Notes: generated by a model from the letters alone, not told the origin. Counted from the stretch's first letter, positions 32,321-43,880 are shown. The stretch: DNA of 64,000 nucleotides from Heliopora coerulea (GCA_030142905.1 JASJOG010000055.1:169501-233500), one strand, 5' to 3'. A program made the numbers and translations.

Positions 32321-32785
32321 TTATAAATTTTCAACAGAACACCTTGGTGGACCGCTTTGCGTTTTTTTTTCTCTACCTTGAGAGGTGCTACCATCATTCT
32401 TTTCTTTTACATTATTTACGAACTTGTTAGCTTCGCTGTCTTTTTCTTCCTTGATTTCTCTTTTGTCTCTTTTATATGAATAATATAACCCTCCAAGTGT
32501 GGCAACAAGCATCACACCGCCAATAAAATATCTAAAATCTATGTAATCAGTTATTTCTTTTGCAAAACAGACCCTTGCACGGTTTTCTTCGGGCGATTGT
32601 TTATTTTCTACTTCGCTTTGCTGTCTTGCCTTTCTTTTTTTCGCTTCTCTTGAAATTTTTGCTAATCTTTTTCCCAATTATACTTTTCTTGGATCTTTTA
32701 CTTTAGCAGTTTTTTCATCTGCTGTTACTTTATCAACCTTTGGTTGTTTATCAGCATTCACAGTTTGTTCGCTTTGTTCACTCAT
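32321..32785 (-). pseudogene. Lys/Glu-rich single-pass membrane protein, nonsense copy
   Basis: It starts MSEQSEQTVNADKQ, has a charged N-terminal half, a membrane segment (FIGGVMLVATLGGLYYSYK) and a charged tail. A TAA at about 32680 follows KDPRKV where the nested copy has Glu. The same stop is present in the right arm (about 63672), so the mutation predates the duplication. Tail contains GC-rich hairpin-type insertions absent from the nested copy. Function unknown; probably a virion membrane or morphogenesis protein. Confidence 0.6.
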
Positions 32786-32983
32786 TTATTTATCCTTTTA
32801 TTTTATTTAAAATCTATTCAAAGTTAACGCAAGTCTATCTAAATTAATTACAAGTTTATTTAAAATTTATTTATAGTAAATTTTAAACACACATGTGAAT
32901 AAATTTCAAGTAAAAAAACGGTCCTCTGATTTCTATGGCTTTGCCATGAAAATCTTTGATTTTTACAAACTGTGAAACGGTCT
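32786..32983. other. AT-rich intergenic segment of the outer Polinton
   Basis: Between the membrane protein and the fibre gene. It contains degenerate AAATTTA-type repeats and an imperfect CGGTC...CGGTC pair, but no ORF. Confidence 0.4.
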
Positions 32984-34979
32984 TTACAAGCCATTAATAA
33001 TAGATTCATCAAAATCTAGATTAAATTTTTTATATAATGCAACATGATTTATTAAAATTTCTTTTTCTCTCATTTTTCTTTCAGTTAATATAGAAGTGAA
33101 AAAAACCTCTCCTTCAAATATAAAAGAATTTTTTGAAATTTCGGATCCAAAAATTAAATTATTTGTTCCACTTGTTATTGCTCAAGATGTAAAATCTTTA
33201 ATTAATTTTCCATTTGCCCAAAAACTTGATTTATTTGTTTTTGGATTACTTTCCGCGTCAATATGAACACTTATGCAATGGACTTTGTATTTTTCAAAAA
33301 TATTTGTTTTAATTGGAAAAAAACTTTGATCTATCTCATAATAGTCTGTTCTTCCACCATATATAACAAATTTATTTTTATTTTTATATCCAAATCCTCT
33401 CGATCTGTATTTTTATTCCCCATTAATATTGTCATTCTGTCAGTATTTAGAGTATAATCCAAAATTAAATAAACAAGGAAAAAATTTAAATAACGTTTTT
33501 TTCCTGATTGAGTATTGATGTTTAAATTTAAACTCATTTTGTTTTGAAGTCCATCAAAGCATAAAATTTTTTTTATTTGAAACAAATCTAGAGTTTTTTA
33601 AAATAGGTTGTTTTCATTTGTTGGTTTCTGTAAAATTTTCATCTGAAATTTTTGATTGATTATACCAAACTTCTATTTTATTATCTGTTCCATTATATTT
33701 TAAATAACTTGTTAGATCATAAATTTCACCATAAAAATTAAAATCCGAATTTAATATGTAACTTTGAATGAGATTTAATTGGTAAGCAGTATTTTTAAGT
33801 GCAGTGCGCACCGTTTCGGTTTTATCATTAACAAGCTTGTCCACATATTTTTTCCTAGTTAAATGTGTATTTTCTGTTGGATCTGAATTTTTAATAATTT
33901 TATGATTTCCCATATTAATATCTCCTGTCATGTTTCCACCATTCAGGAATAATTTTGTATCATCTTGGTCATCAACATATTTTTTTCTTGATAAATGTGT
34001 ATCATTTGTAGGATCTGAAGTTGCTGTAATTTTATTATTTCCCATGATAATATTTCCAGTCATTGTTCCACCTGTCAAATTCAACTTCAAATTGTCTTGG
34101 TTATCAACATAACTTTTTCTTGTAAGCGATTCATTGCTATTTGGATCTCTTTCAGTGAAAATTTGATAATCTTTTGTTGAAAGATCTCCCTTTAATTGAT
34201 TCATTTTTTTACCATAAACTGTGGCTTTTTTAATATTTATAAAGTTTCCATCAACATATGATTTTGTTGTCAGATCGTTATTATTTGAAGGTGTTGCACT
34301 CGATGTCACTTTATTTGTACCCATATTTAAGTCTCCTGACATGGTACCACCAGTTAAAGATAATTTAGAATTGTCTTGATTGTCTACATATTTTTTTCTT
34401 GCCAAGTGAGTATCATCAGTTGGATCTGAAGAAGAAATTACTTTATTTGTACCCATATTTAAATCTCCTGACATGGTTCCACCAGTTAAAGATAGTTTAG
34501 TAATTACTTTATCATCAACGTATTTTTTATGGCACAAATCTTTATCACCTTCAGGATCTGCAGTTGTTGTAATTTTATTATTTCCCATGACAATATTTCC
34601 AGACATTGTTCCTCCTGTTACTGATAATTTTTAGAATCTTGATCATCCACATATTTTTTCCTACAAAGGTCTTTATCACTCACAGGATTTGCAGTTGTGG
34701 AAATTTTATTATCACCCATGATAATATTTCCTATCATTTTGCCTCCTGTTTTTGATAGAAATGCTGAAGTTCCTCCTCTACTGCTTGCAACTTTGTCATC
34801 TACATATTTTTTTCTTGCCAAATGCGCATTTGCATAGGATCAACTGATGTTATGATATGGTGTGATCCCATGTTAATATCTCCTGTCATATCCCTTCCTG
34901 TGGTAGACAGCTTCACTGACATGTTTTTTCCTGTTACATCAGATTCATGTTTACTTTCATATCCATAAAATAAACTCAT
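32984..34979 (-). pseudogene. tail-fibre-like protein with LamG-like lectin end (left arm copy)
   Basis: About eight 39-aa repeats of the form LSLTGGTMSGDLNMG...DPTDDTHLARKKYVD cover the N-terminal two thirds. Such repeats are common in phage and viral fibres. The C-terminal part resembles a concanavalin/LamG fold (WANGKLIKDFTS..., NNLIFGSE, FFTSILTERKM). It probably forms a receptor-binding spike; that is inference. At least four lesions (near 34830, 34610, 33600, 33320, and an in-frame TGA near 33183) break it. All are shared with the right arm copy at 61370-63365. Confidence 0.8.
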
Positions 34980-35427
34980 TTATTTTATAATAATTTCCAA
35001 TAAAATATTTCCGATTGAAGATGAATTATTTCCTTCTACTTTGAATATTAATTCATTATAAATTCCATTTGATAATTTTATTCCTCCTGTTTCTTCCACT
35101 GGATAAATTTTTGAGATACTGCCTTTTAGTGTTTGTTCTGTCGTTATTGGGACTTGAATGAGTACATTACTTCTTTTACCATTTACAAAATTTTTACTTT
35201 TATCAATTATATTACAGCTTATGTTTACATATTCCAAGTTGTTATTAATATTTACTACATTGTCGCTTTCTGTTGAAGTATTTGCTTGTATTATTAAAAT
35301 TCCAAAATATACTTACTGATTTTACAAACATTTTATTACAATTAGTTAATATAAGTGGCTCGTCTAATGGAATTATTTTTTCTGAGTTTTCATCTTTTGT
35401 GATGAAGATTTTTAAAGATATTGTCAT
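34980..35427 (-). pseudogene. penton-like minor capsid protein, internally deleted (left arm copy)
   Basis: It starts MTISLKIFITKDENSEKIIP, and after a deletion with frameshift near 35240 resumes with NISCNIIDKSKNFVNGKRSN and ends SIGNILLEIIIK. The nested copy (52186-52794) is about 200 aa. The beta-rich pattern and the CN(I/M)IDKS...NGK segment resemble the minor (penton) capsid protein of Polinton and adintovirus-like elements; I give this moderate weight. The mirror copy at 60922-61369 has the same deletion. Confidence 0.55.
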
Positions 35428-35432
35428 TTATT

Positions 35433-36048
35433 TTATAATCTATATTTTGATAGTAAAATTCCACCAATTATTGATAAAGATAAAACAATTAAATTATCAG
35501 TTGTTGGTGTAGTTGTAGTAACAGCTTTGCTGCTAAAGTTTTTTGTATCCCTCAGTTTTTTTATGAACTTGTTCGCTTCATTCACTATGTACAGAACGTT
35601 TTTGAGGTTTATCATCTAATTTTTCTATGTTGTGTTGTTTTTTCACAGGGGATTTTTCACAGGGGATGTTTCGCAGGTCTTTGACCCATAATAATTTAAA
35701 TTTTTATTAATTCCAAAAACCATATTTTTATCAGAAACTTTTAATTTATTATTGTATCCTTCAATTGGATTTTTTAAAATAATTAAACTGCTTGGAATTA
35801 ACCATAAAGTTGGACTTATAGCAGTATTTAAAATTACATTAGTTGACAAAATTGCTTGATTCATATTGTTAATCCATGTTGACGTATCATAATTTATTAT
35901 AGAGTCCAACAATTTGCCTAAAAACTTTTTGTGTTTCTAATGCTGCAGCTCTTGGCCCAAAAATACTTTGCCTAGTTCTAGCTTGTGCTCCAAGGATTGC
36001 ATAAAGATATGCTTCAATGCTCTGATTTAATAATTCTGTTCCCTTGAT
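35433..36048 (-). pseudogene. tail-anchored structural protein, C-terminal half (left arm copy)
   Basis: It encodes GTELLNQSIEAYLYAILGAQA, PSSLIILKNPIEGYN, and ends with a membrane anchor (LIVLSLSIIGGILLSKYRL), with frameshifts near 35640 and 35900. It matches the C-terminal 250 residues of the nested copy at 52834-54346. The 5' end is cut at 36048 by the Polinton terminal repeat, at the ATCAAG target site. Its missing N-terminal half is at 42121-43082. Function not recognised; position between penton-like protein and integrase suggests a virion component. Confidence 0.7.
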
Positions 36049-36550
36049 AGTAGTCTGTAAAGTGCGGGGACTGTCACATTTTCCATCACATTTGAAAAAT
36101 TTCACAAAATTTTTCAAAGTGTAGCAGGGGAATCCCCTAACACAGCAGGCTGATAAATTCCAAACATGCTCAATCTCCCTAACAACCAGCCTAACTCGAT
36201 GTCAACAAAAAAACTATTTTCAGATTCGCCGGTTGTTAGGGATATCTGGAATGTATGGAATGTGGGGAAATCCCTCAACATCAGATTTGGGGAATTACCT
36301 TTTTCCTAATGATGCCATTTCCAGCCGCTTCCAGGAATTTGATAATGTTACCGGGAATTTCATCAAAATTTTTCAAAGTGTCACAGGGGAATACCCTCAA
36401 CATTCCATGCATGCTCAATCTCCCTAACAACTTGAACAGCTTGATGTCAACAAAAAAACTATTTTCGGATTTGCCGGTTGTTTGGTATATCTGGAATGTA
36501 TGGAATGTGGGGGACAGCGTCGCTGCTAAAGTCCCTCAACATTTGGTTTG
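36049..36550. repeat. Polinton terminal repeat (ATPase end), left arm copy
   Basis: It starts AGTAGTCTGTAAAGTGCGGGG and is the exact mirror of 59800-60300 apart from rare differences. It contains two hairpin units (CCCTAACAACC / GGTTGTTAGGG) and a GC-rich CAGCGTCGCTG hairpin at about 36515. Confidence 0.88.
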
Positions 36551-36600
36551 GAAATTTACATATTTTGAAAATAAAATAAATTCAATAAAAATATAAATAA

Positions 36601-36947
36601 ATGGGGAACAAACAATCAACTTTAAAACCTGAAAAAATTGAAAAAAATCATAAAATATTTAAGAAAAAAGCATTCAAGTTTGGTTTTTCAGTAGGAGCAG
36701 GGCAAGCATATGATATTGAATGTAATATTCAATTTGGTACCGCTTCAGCAAAACAATTTATTTTTGATAATATGGATGAAAATTTAAAATTAGTAGGTAG
36801 AAATGTTATAAAAAGTATTTAAATCTTGTTAAAGAGGTCCCTGAAATTTTAAACAAATCTTTAGACACAAACGATAAAAACGATAAAGAAATGACAGATG
36901 AAATTAAAGAAGAAGTAAACGAGTTTGTAAAATCAACTCTTGAATGA
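36601..36947 (+). pseudogene. N-myristoylation-signal protein (left arm copy)
   Basis: It starts MGNKQSTLKPEK, a consensus N-myristoylation start (Gly2, Ser6). After residue 73 a one-base shift near an A-run ends the frame; the other frame continues with NLVKEVPEILNKSLD and ends VKSTLE. A small acylated protein would sit at membranes during assembly; this is inference. The mirror copy is 59402-59748 (minus) with the same frameshift. Confidence 0.6.
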
Positions 36948-36994
36948 TAAATTATTTTATAAACTTTATAATACAATATATATTATAAAATTAT

Positions 36995-37516
36995 TCATGT
37001 TTGGCTTGTTGATGCTTCATTATCGTCTTTTTTATCTTTTTCACATGTCGTTGCTGTGCTCTGTTTTTTAATAACATGTTTTCCAACTGTAACTCCACCA
37101 GATAATATTCCAAGATATGGTAAATATGGACTTTTTTCAACTACAGATTTTACATCTCTTTTTAATAATTTATCTTTCGCCAGTTCTTTTTCCAATTCTT
37201 CACTACTTTCAATTGTGTCTAATCCGCCTAATAAATCTGCAAATTTACTAATTAGTAAATCTGTTAAAAATGCATTTGCTTTTTCCGCTTGTTTTACTTC
37301 ATATTCAGCATGAATTTTTAATATAACTTTATCACTTGCTTTTTTCAAATTTTGCACCGATTGACTAATTTCACCATCTTTAGACAATCTTATCAATTCT
37401 TTATGTTTTTTCATTATTTCTTCTTTTTTATGTGGTTCATGATTCATGCCAGATTCGCTGTTTGCGGTTGTTGAAGATATTAGAGGAGCTTCTACATGTT
37501 CACTATTTTCACTCAT
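36995..37516 (-). CDS. 173-aa helical Polinton protein (left arm copy)
   Basis: Intact ORF beginning MSENSEHVEAPL and ending DNEASTSQT. The middle is helical and charged (KKEEIMKKHKELIRLSKDGE), followed by KSPYLPYLGILSGGVTVGKH, a short hydrophobic segment that I recall as conserved in this position in related Polintons. Its start overlaps the end of the ATPase frame by 8 bases. Mirror copy 58833-59354 differs at one residue (Thr/Ser). Function unknown. Confidence 0.65.
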   Translation of the reverse strand: MSENSEHVEAPLISSTTANSESGMNHEPHKKEEIMKKHKELIRLSKDGEISQSVQNLKKASDKVILKIHAEYEVKQAEKANAFLTDLLISKFADLLGGLDTIESSEELEKELAKDKLLKRDVKSVVEKSPYLPYLGILSGGVTVGKHVIKKQSTATTCEKDKKDDNEASTSQT

Positions 37517-38124
37517 TTATTTTATAACCAAATGGAAAAATTAAATTAATTTCCAATCTTGGATATTTTTTTGTTTTCAAAGTTTCTAAAATTTTTTCCA
37601 ATTCTTTGCAGTCACCTAAATCTAAATATTCTTGAATTATTGTTGTCATATCTTTTTTATTCGGGTTATAAAGTATAACTAATTTTGAAATATTTTCTCT
37701 AAATGGTTTAGCAATAAATGTCAACTGCTGTGTTATAACTACAACAGAAAGATTATAATGTCTAGCACTAAATCCTAATTTAACCAACTCGCTTGTTCTA
37801 TTTTTAACATTTTTTCCACTTGCACAATCATCCAATATGATTAAACTTTTATTTCTTTTGAAAAGTCAACTAACCAATCTTTAACCAATCTTCAACATTA
37901 TCTTGATCACAAGAAATAGCAATAAAATCTTCATCTTTATCATATTTCCAATTTTCATAAGTTTTATTCCATTCAAATGTCAGACAAATTAAAAAAATAT
38001 AATCAAAATAATTTTTATATTTATTTTCTATAAAATCTAAAGGATATTTTGTTTTTCCACAAGCAGTCATTCCAACAATTATCATATTAAATGGTTTTTT
38101 ACCTTCAGCTTTGCTGTCATTCAT
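37509..38124 (-). pseudogene. FtsK/HerA-type packaging ATPase (left arm copy)
   Basis: Walker A is in IIVGMTACGKTKY near the start. After a break at about 37860 (a short duplication, attggtta twice, with frameshift) Walker B follows in the LDDCASGKN region, then SARHYNLSVVVITQQLT, a typical A32/FtsK sensor segment. The enzyme pumps DNA into capsids in adintovirus-like particles. Mirror copy at 58225-58840 has the same break. Confidence 0.88.
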
Positions 38125-38157
38125 TTTTTAATTTTCAAAAATCCTTGATTTTTGTTT

Positions 38158-39373
38158 TCAAAATTGAATTGATGACAAACCTTTATTCACAATGTTTAAC
38201 AATCCATCACTTATCACAAATATATGATACATTACATTTGCAGAAATAGTAGTTTTTTTAATTTCTAGCAACAATCCAGACTGTGTGTTTACTAATTTTT
38301 TACCATTCCCATAAACAAAGTTATTTTCTAATGTTCTTAAATCCACACATAATGCAAATGAATCTTTATAAAATTTTTCAATACTCATAACTGCATCACT
38401 ATAGCTTGCGCCAGCTCTGCTGTCATATCCTCCGTGAAATATTCTAAATGCCTCTTCAAAAAATCTTCTTTTTGGCATACCTTGAGAATATATACTATTT
38501 GGTACTCCTTCAACAGAAATTTTAACTTCTGTTATATTTGGATAAACAAATTGTTCACTATCTGTGATAGTTTTATTTCTAAATAACAGCACAACTGCTT
38601 TCATACTCTTCCGTGGAATATTTATGGTTTCGTTATGTAAAGTTGCATCTTTATTCCATTCTACTGTTTTCATCAAAGTTACATAATTATATGATAATGA
38701 TCTTCCTGTGGTGTAATTTGATAAAACATCAATTGCCAAATCTTGATTTTCAATCGTTTCATACTCTAATCCTAAATTTTCCAAAGTATATCCCCCAACA
38801 CTACTGCCAGACTGTGCTACCATAATTTCACTAGCTTTTGGAAAAGTTAAAATGTATTGAAAATTATTAATCATTCCGTAAGGGGCATATAGTCCATGAT
38901 CTGAAAGTATTTTTTCTAATTTTAAACACTGTTTTGTTCCATAAATATCATACATTAATTTATCAGAAGCTTTTTCTGCATTGCCACTTGTTACTCCAGA
39001 GTCATCTTTTGAAATTAATTTTCTGAGGTTTTCTTGGGCGATGCCGTATTCAACCATATCTGCTCTTTCAAATTCAGGCTTCCAGAGATCCTTGTAAAGA
39101 TTCTCCAGCAAATTTAACAACCAATCTTTTCTTTAACAATTTTGATAAATTATTTAAAAACCACGATTTAGTATTTGCATTTTTAAAATTAAATAACAAT
39201 TTTAATGAATCAGGAACAAGACACAAATTAGGATTTAATTTTGGAATATCTATGTAAAGTTCTGGATTTGCTGAATTCGGATTCAAAGTTACAACATGCC
39301 TTGTTCTGTTTCCTTTAATTTCACTCATTTTTGATCTTTTATATCCTGGATATAATTCGTTTACTCTATTCAT
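38158..39373 (-). pseudogene. major capsid protein, double jelly-roll type (left arm copy)
   Basis: N-terminal part (39373-39074) starts MNRVNELYPGYKRSKMSE; after a frame change near 39100 the main part (39120-38158, 320 aa) has EYGIAQENLRKLISKDDSG, VEGVPNSIYSQGMPKRRFF and FEEAFRIFHGGYDSRAG, which I recognise as the Polinton major capsid protein. It would assemble the icosahedral shell. The mirror copy 56970-58191 shares the frameshift. Identity of the two arms drops from about 39165 rightward, inside this gene. Confidence 0.85.
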
Positions 39374-39408
39374 TTTTTATTATATATAAAAAAATTTTAT
39401 TTAATTTA

Positions 39409-40966
39409 TCAGCTATGCTGTTTGCTCACTTCACCGTTCGTTCGAGCTCGCTTTGCTCGCTTATATTCTTCATACACATGTGCATATAAAAAGTATGCAA
39501 TGGCAATAGCTAATATCCATAGATTTGTAGCAAGAAAGGCAATACCTTTTGCACCCTATGATAACACCTGTGAAATTAAATTTAAAACTGCTGAAATGAC
39601 TGCACCAAAATTTTTACCTATATTTGCAATTGCTTTTCCTAAATTTCAAACAGCTTTTGCACCTTGTTTTAATGCGTTTCTTGCCCTTATAACTATTGCT
39701 GTAATTATACCTGCTACAGAAATAGCAACTGCTGATAGCCCTAATAAATTCTCCTTTGCCCATTTTTTAAATCTTTCCAATCTTCCAAGGTCACTTTCTT
39801 CAGCATTTTCATTTAAAATTTGTATTCCTTCTTCACTTGTTCTTTCATTATTTTCAAGTCTCATTTTATCTGCTTGAAGTTTTGCAATTTCTGAAAAACT
39901 TTTATATATACTTTTTTGGGGTTCAGCCATTTCTAAGTCAGATTTATTTTTCCAATGTTGATGCTCTCTATCAAATCCATCAATTTTACCTTGTATAACT
40001 TCTACTTTTTCATTTTCTGATGAATTGGAGTCAATACCCTCCAAATATACTAAACCTCTAAATTCTCTTAATTCATTTCTTTCAAATAATGTTCTTGGAT
40101 CCTGTTCATTATCAATGAATTTTTTGAAGTTATTTTCACCAATTATATTATCAATTTTAGTTTGAATTTCTAAAATAGAATCATTAGTGATAGAATTGAC
40201 AACTTCACTTTCAAGGTTACCATCATCACAAAACTCACCGATTTTTTGTTCTATTACTGCGCTTGGAGTTTTTTCATATTCTTTGAATGCTTTTTTCATA
40301 TACTCATTGAATTCATCAACATATTTCTTATTTTCTCTGGTAAACAACTCTAGTTCATTGTTGGTATTGACATTACCAATCTTTTTACCGTCAAACATAA
40401 TGGAAACGTTTCCTTTTTGGTCTCTTACAAATGTTGTTTTATCCAACAATATACTATTATTTGTATTATTTTTCTTTTTAAGTCGAATTTTAAATATTTT
40501 TTTAAAACTTAGTTTTCTATCATTAGTTATTATTGATTCTACATTTCTCATTCTTCTTGATATATTCACAGGTGTTTCTCTTGAAAGGTCAACCCTATTA
40601 AATTTTCTTTTTGGATTTTCTGTGTTTATTATGTTTATAGTCGTAGGATGAATATTAATGCCCAGCTCAAAATTCGAATGTGAATAGCCATAACAGGATA
40701 AAACACGATAAATAACAAAACATGTTAGTTTAGACAAGCTTTACTGACGTTTCGTTGCTAACGCGCAACAGTTGCTAACGAATTTTGAGCTGGGCATTAA
40801 TATTCATCCTACGACTACGATTCCCGCCTGGTAAATCCTTGGTCAATATTATGTTTATACTTCTATTATGACCTTCAGGGTTGTCTTCAAGATCATCCCC
40901 ACCAAAACTTGTTTCCTCTTCTTCTTTTTCTTTTTCTTCTTCTTCATCATCAAAACCTTCAAACAT
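39409..40966 (-). pseudogene. acidic/membrane structural protein, broken by an insertion (outer element)
   Basis: N-terminus is acidic (MFEGFDDEEEEKEKEEEE), followed by a basic region (NISRRMRNVESIITNDRK), a helical region and hydrophobic segments (LLGLSAVAISVAGIITAIVI) plus a C-terminal hydrophobic part. A 207-bp retroposon-like insertion (40640-40846) splits it near residue 40, and a TGA at 39646 replaces a glycine codon. The nested counterpart is 55487-56934. Hydrophobic C-terminus and neighbours suggest a membrane-active virion protein; not proven. Confidence 0.65.
40640..40846. mobile_element. 207-bp insertion with 13-bp target duplication and 37-bp inverted repeat
   Basis: It is flanked by TATTATGTTTATA at 40627-40639 and 40847-40859; the nested element has this 13-mer once. 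Inside, 40640-40676 and 40779-40815 are perfect inverted repeats. The minus strand reads AACGAAACGTCAGTAAAGC, which resembles the hammerhead GAAAC-GUC side seen in Penelope-like tails. The long target duplication indicates target-primed reverse transcription. I infer a short Penelope-derived or related retroposon with an inverted 5' segment. Confidence 0.7.
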
Positions 40967-42092
40967 TTATTTATTTATTTTATTTAATTTATCATCTTCA
41001 ATGTTTTGAATATTTTCTTCTGGTAACCAAGAATTATGTTTATTGTCATAGCCTAACCACTTTACCAACACCATATTTTTTCCATTGACTTTTTTCTTTT
41101 TTAATATTTTCTCAACTCTATATATATCATCTTTTTTATCCACAGCAGATAATTCCTGTTCATAAAATTTTCCAATAATTGGTTCTCCCTCATGATCTTC
41201 CATTTCATACATGTTTGGATCACCTCTAAATACTTTTACAATTTTAAAAATTTCTTCTGTAAAATTAGCTTCATAACCTTTAGTAAAGATATTCTTATAT
41301 TTAGAAATCCTAACAGTATCACCAATTCTGAATTTAGGTAAAGGTAAATCTCCTAATGGGTAACCATATAGTGTAATCCACACTTGGTCTTTGTTAGACT
41401 TGTTCACATCAGCAGGTTTCATTAATATACTACTGTGTTTAGTATGGTTATAATTATCTACAAGTTCATCTACGTGGTTAATCCAATTATAAGTTCCCTT
41501 GCTATAGAAATATTTCCACATGGATGTTTTTAGAGTTTGTTAAATCTTTCAACTATAGCTGCTTTTCTATCTGAGTTTGTAGAAAAATATTCAACATTAT
41601 GTTTTTTCAATAGTTCTTTTACACCAACATTGAAAAATTCTTTTCCTTCATCAAATTGAGCGACTTTTGGGTATTTACCAAATCTTTCTTTAAATTGTTT
41701 TAATAATTCATCCACAACTTTTGTCATGTTTTTAGTATCTTTTCTGTAAACAGGAATAGCAAATGCATATCTACTTAAAATTTCAACAGCTGACAATATC
41801 CAATAATATCCTTTGTTCTGGTTTTTATATTTTCCCATATCAACCAAATCCATTTGTATTTGATCAGCTAAATCTTTGACAAATGTTTTTTTTGAATTTA
41901 TGCCTTCTAACAATTGGTTTGTATCTTGTAAAAGTATCTTGTGTTTTTAACCAGTCTTGCACAATTTTTCTAATGTTTAATCCCTTTTCTTTTGCTTTTT
42001 GATAAAGTCTTTCTGCAGATTGATAACCTGTTTCTGGGTTGTAGTAAATGTCTCTTAACTCTTGTTCAATAACAACTTTCTTTATCTTTCAT
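40967..42092 (-). pseudogene. Polinton DDE integrase with chromodomain (outer element)
   Basis: It reads IVQDWLKTQDTFTRYKP, then the rve core with Asp in QMDLVDMGKY, Asp in QFDEGKEF and Glu in AAIVERFNK. After a frameshift (stop right after NKL, about 41530) it continues MWKYFYSKGTYNW and ends with a chromodomain (YRVEKILKKKKVNGK, VLVKWLGYDNKHNSWL). It inserts the element and makes 6-bp duplications. The N-terminal frame is also shifted near 42080. The core frameshift is shared with the nested element. Confidence 0.92.
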
Positions 42093-42120
42093 TTATTTTT
42101 TAATATTGTAAAAATAAACA
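42093..42120. promoter_or_regulatory. 28-bp divergent intergenic region (outer element)
   Basis: Only about 28 AT-rich bases separate the integrase start (minus) from the structural gene start (plus). The nested element has the same arrangement with about 21 bases (54347-54367). A bidirectional promoter must overlap the coding starts. Confidence 0.5.
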
Positions 42121-43082
42121 ATGAATCAAAAAATGGTGGAAGAAGCTTCAAAAAAATTTTATGGAAAATATTATGATCTTTTTAAGAAAGAACAAAAAAT
42201 TGTGGATAAAAAATTAAAAGAAAATTTTTTAAAAAAATGTCCTTATGCAGATTTGCAAAGGTTTAACTTCATGCAAGATTATACAAAAGACGGAAGTGTT
42301 AATGGAGCAAAAATCTATTTTATTAATAATGTTATACAAACTGATATTTCCTCAGATACTTTTAAAAATGATCCAAATATGACAAAATATCTTTATATTA
42401 ATAAACCAGTTGAACACAGCGACAGCGGGCGTTCCGCCCACTTTCCAAAAATTTGGAAAATTGGAGGAACTGTACAAGAATTGCCAAAAGGAAAAAGACA
42501 TGTTGATTATACAGGTAAATCTTATTATTGGGATAATTTCCCAATACAGTATGTTTTAAGTTATCCTATTAATCAGTTTAGAATTTATGTAAACAATATA
42601 GATTATTTTCAAAGCAGTTTACCCGGATTAAAAATATAACAACAAATGATAATACAAAATGGTCACTGAAAGAACCTTATTTTCAAAGCATTGTAGGAGC
42701 TTGGATAGCATCTTATGGCTGTGAAATTTCAATACAACATTTGTTATTTTTAGCAGATGTTCCAAAACAAATTACTTCATTTATTAGATTTCATTTATAT
42801 TTTACAGTCAGAAGAATTATGAGATAATTTCAAACTGGAGATGGCGAAGCTGGCGCAAGCACCGTTTCAATTTTGAATACATTTAATGCAAATTTTTTAA
42901 AAGATCATTATCCAAAGTGGACATGGCAAGAAATTTTAAATTACAAAAATGAACATTTGGGACAAGACACCATAGGTACAGATCCACACACAACCTATCA
43001 ACATGGTCCAGGGCAAATTAGAGACACTCGAAATGATTATGAAAAATTTATACCTAGAATGTCAAATGGATTAACTATCAAG
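42121..43082 (+). pseudogene. tail-anchored structural protein, N-terminal half (outer element)
   Basis: It starts MNQKMVEEASKKFYGKYYDL and runs through TKYLYINKPVE, FPKIW, RFHLYFTVRRI and KFIPRMSNGLTIK, where it is cut at the ATCAAG target site (43077-43082) by the nested Polinton. Frameshift near 42640 and a stop near 42825. A 27-nt GC-rich in-frame insertion (42415-42441, with GGGCGTTCCGCCC) replaces one codon of the nested homologue. The other half continues at 60301. Confidence 0.75.
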
Positions 43083-43815
43083 AGTAGTCTGTAAAGTGCG
43101 GGGACTGTCACATTTTCCATCACATTTGAAAAATTACACAAAATTTTTCAAAGTGTCGCACGGAAATCCCCTAACGCAGCAGGCTGATAAATTCCAAACA
43201 TTCCAAACATGCTCAATCTCCCTAACAACCAGCCTAACTCGATGTCAACAAAAAAACTATTTTCAGATTCGCGGTTGTTAGGGATATCTGGAATGTATGG
43301 AATGTGGGGAAATCCCTCAACATCAGGTTTGAGGAATCACCTTTTTCCTAATGATGCCATTTCCAGCCGCTTCCAGGAATTTGATAAAGTTACTGGGAAT
43401 TTAAGCACATTTTAAAAACAGGTCAAAATTTTTCAAAGTATCACAGGGGAATACCCTCAACATTCCATACATGCTCAATCTCCCTAACAACCAGCCTAAC
43501 TCAATGTAAACAAAAAAACTATTTTCGGATTTGCGGGTTGTTAGGGATATCTGGAATGTATGTAATGTGGGGAAATCCCTCAACATCAGGTTTGCGGAAT
43601 CACTTTTTCCCTAATGATGCCATTTCCAGCCGCTTCCGGGAATTTCATCAAAATTTTTCAAAGTGTCACAGGGGAATACCCTCAACATTCCATGCATGCT
43701 CGATCTCCCTAACAACTTGAACAGCTCAATGTAAACAAAAAAACAATCTTGGGATTCACTGGTTGTTAGGGATATCCGGAATGTATGGAATGTGGGGAAA
43801 TCCCGCATCATTAAA
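43083..43815. repeat. Polinton B terminal repeat, pol end
   Basis: It has three tandem units (starting near 43150, 43441 and 43680), each with CCCTAACAACC / GGTTGTTAGGG hairpin arms and flanking CATTCC / GGAATG arms. It is longer than the opposite end (about 500 bp), so unit number varies between ends. Confidence 0.85.
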
Positions 43816-43880
43816 AACAGACTCTGCTGACCATAAATATTTTTAAAAACAACTTTAACAACTTCATTGTCAGTTCAACT

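Larger units (their letters stand above)
25821..36048 (-). mobile_element. outer Polinton, pol half (left palindrome arm copy)
   Basis: From its terminal repeat at 25821 this segment carries pol, small structural genes, a fibre gene, a penton-like gene and the C-terminal half of a tail-anchored structural gene, all on the minus strand. It ends at 36048 in ATCAAG, the target site of the nested Polinton. From about 32350 to 36048 it mirrors 60301-64000 with very few differences. Almost all genes are broken. Confidence 0.85.

Noticed and set aside
25821..43082. Reading 25821-43082 as one Polinton with a simple internal inversion
   Set aside because: The junction at 36049 is the exact mirror of the B/outer junction at 60300, including ATCAAG and the shared lesions, and similarity to B jumps at 39165. 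An inverted copy of the right arm explains all three; a simple inversion does not.
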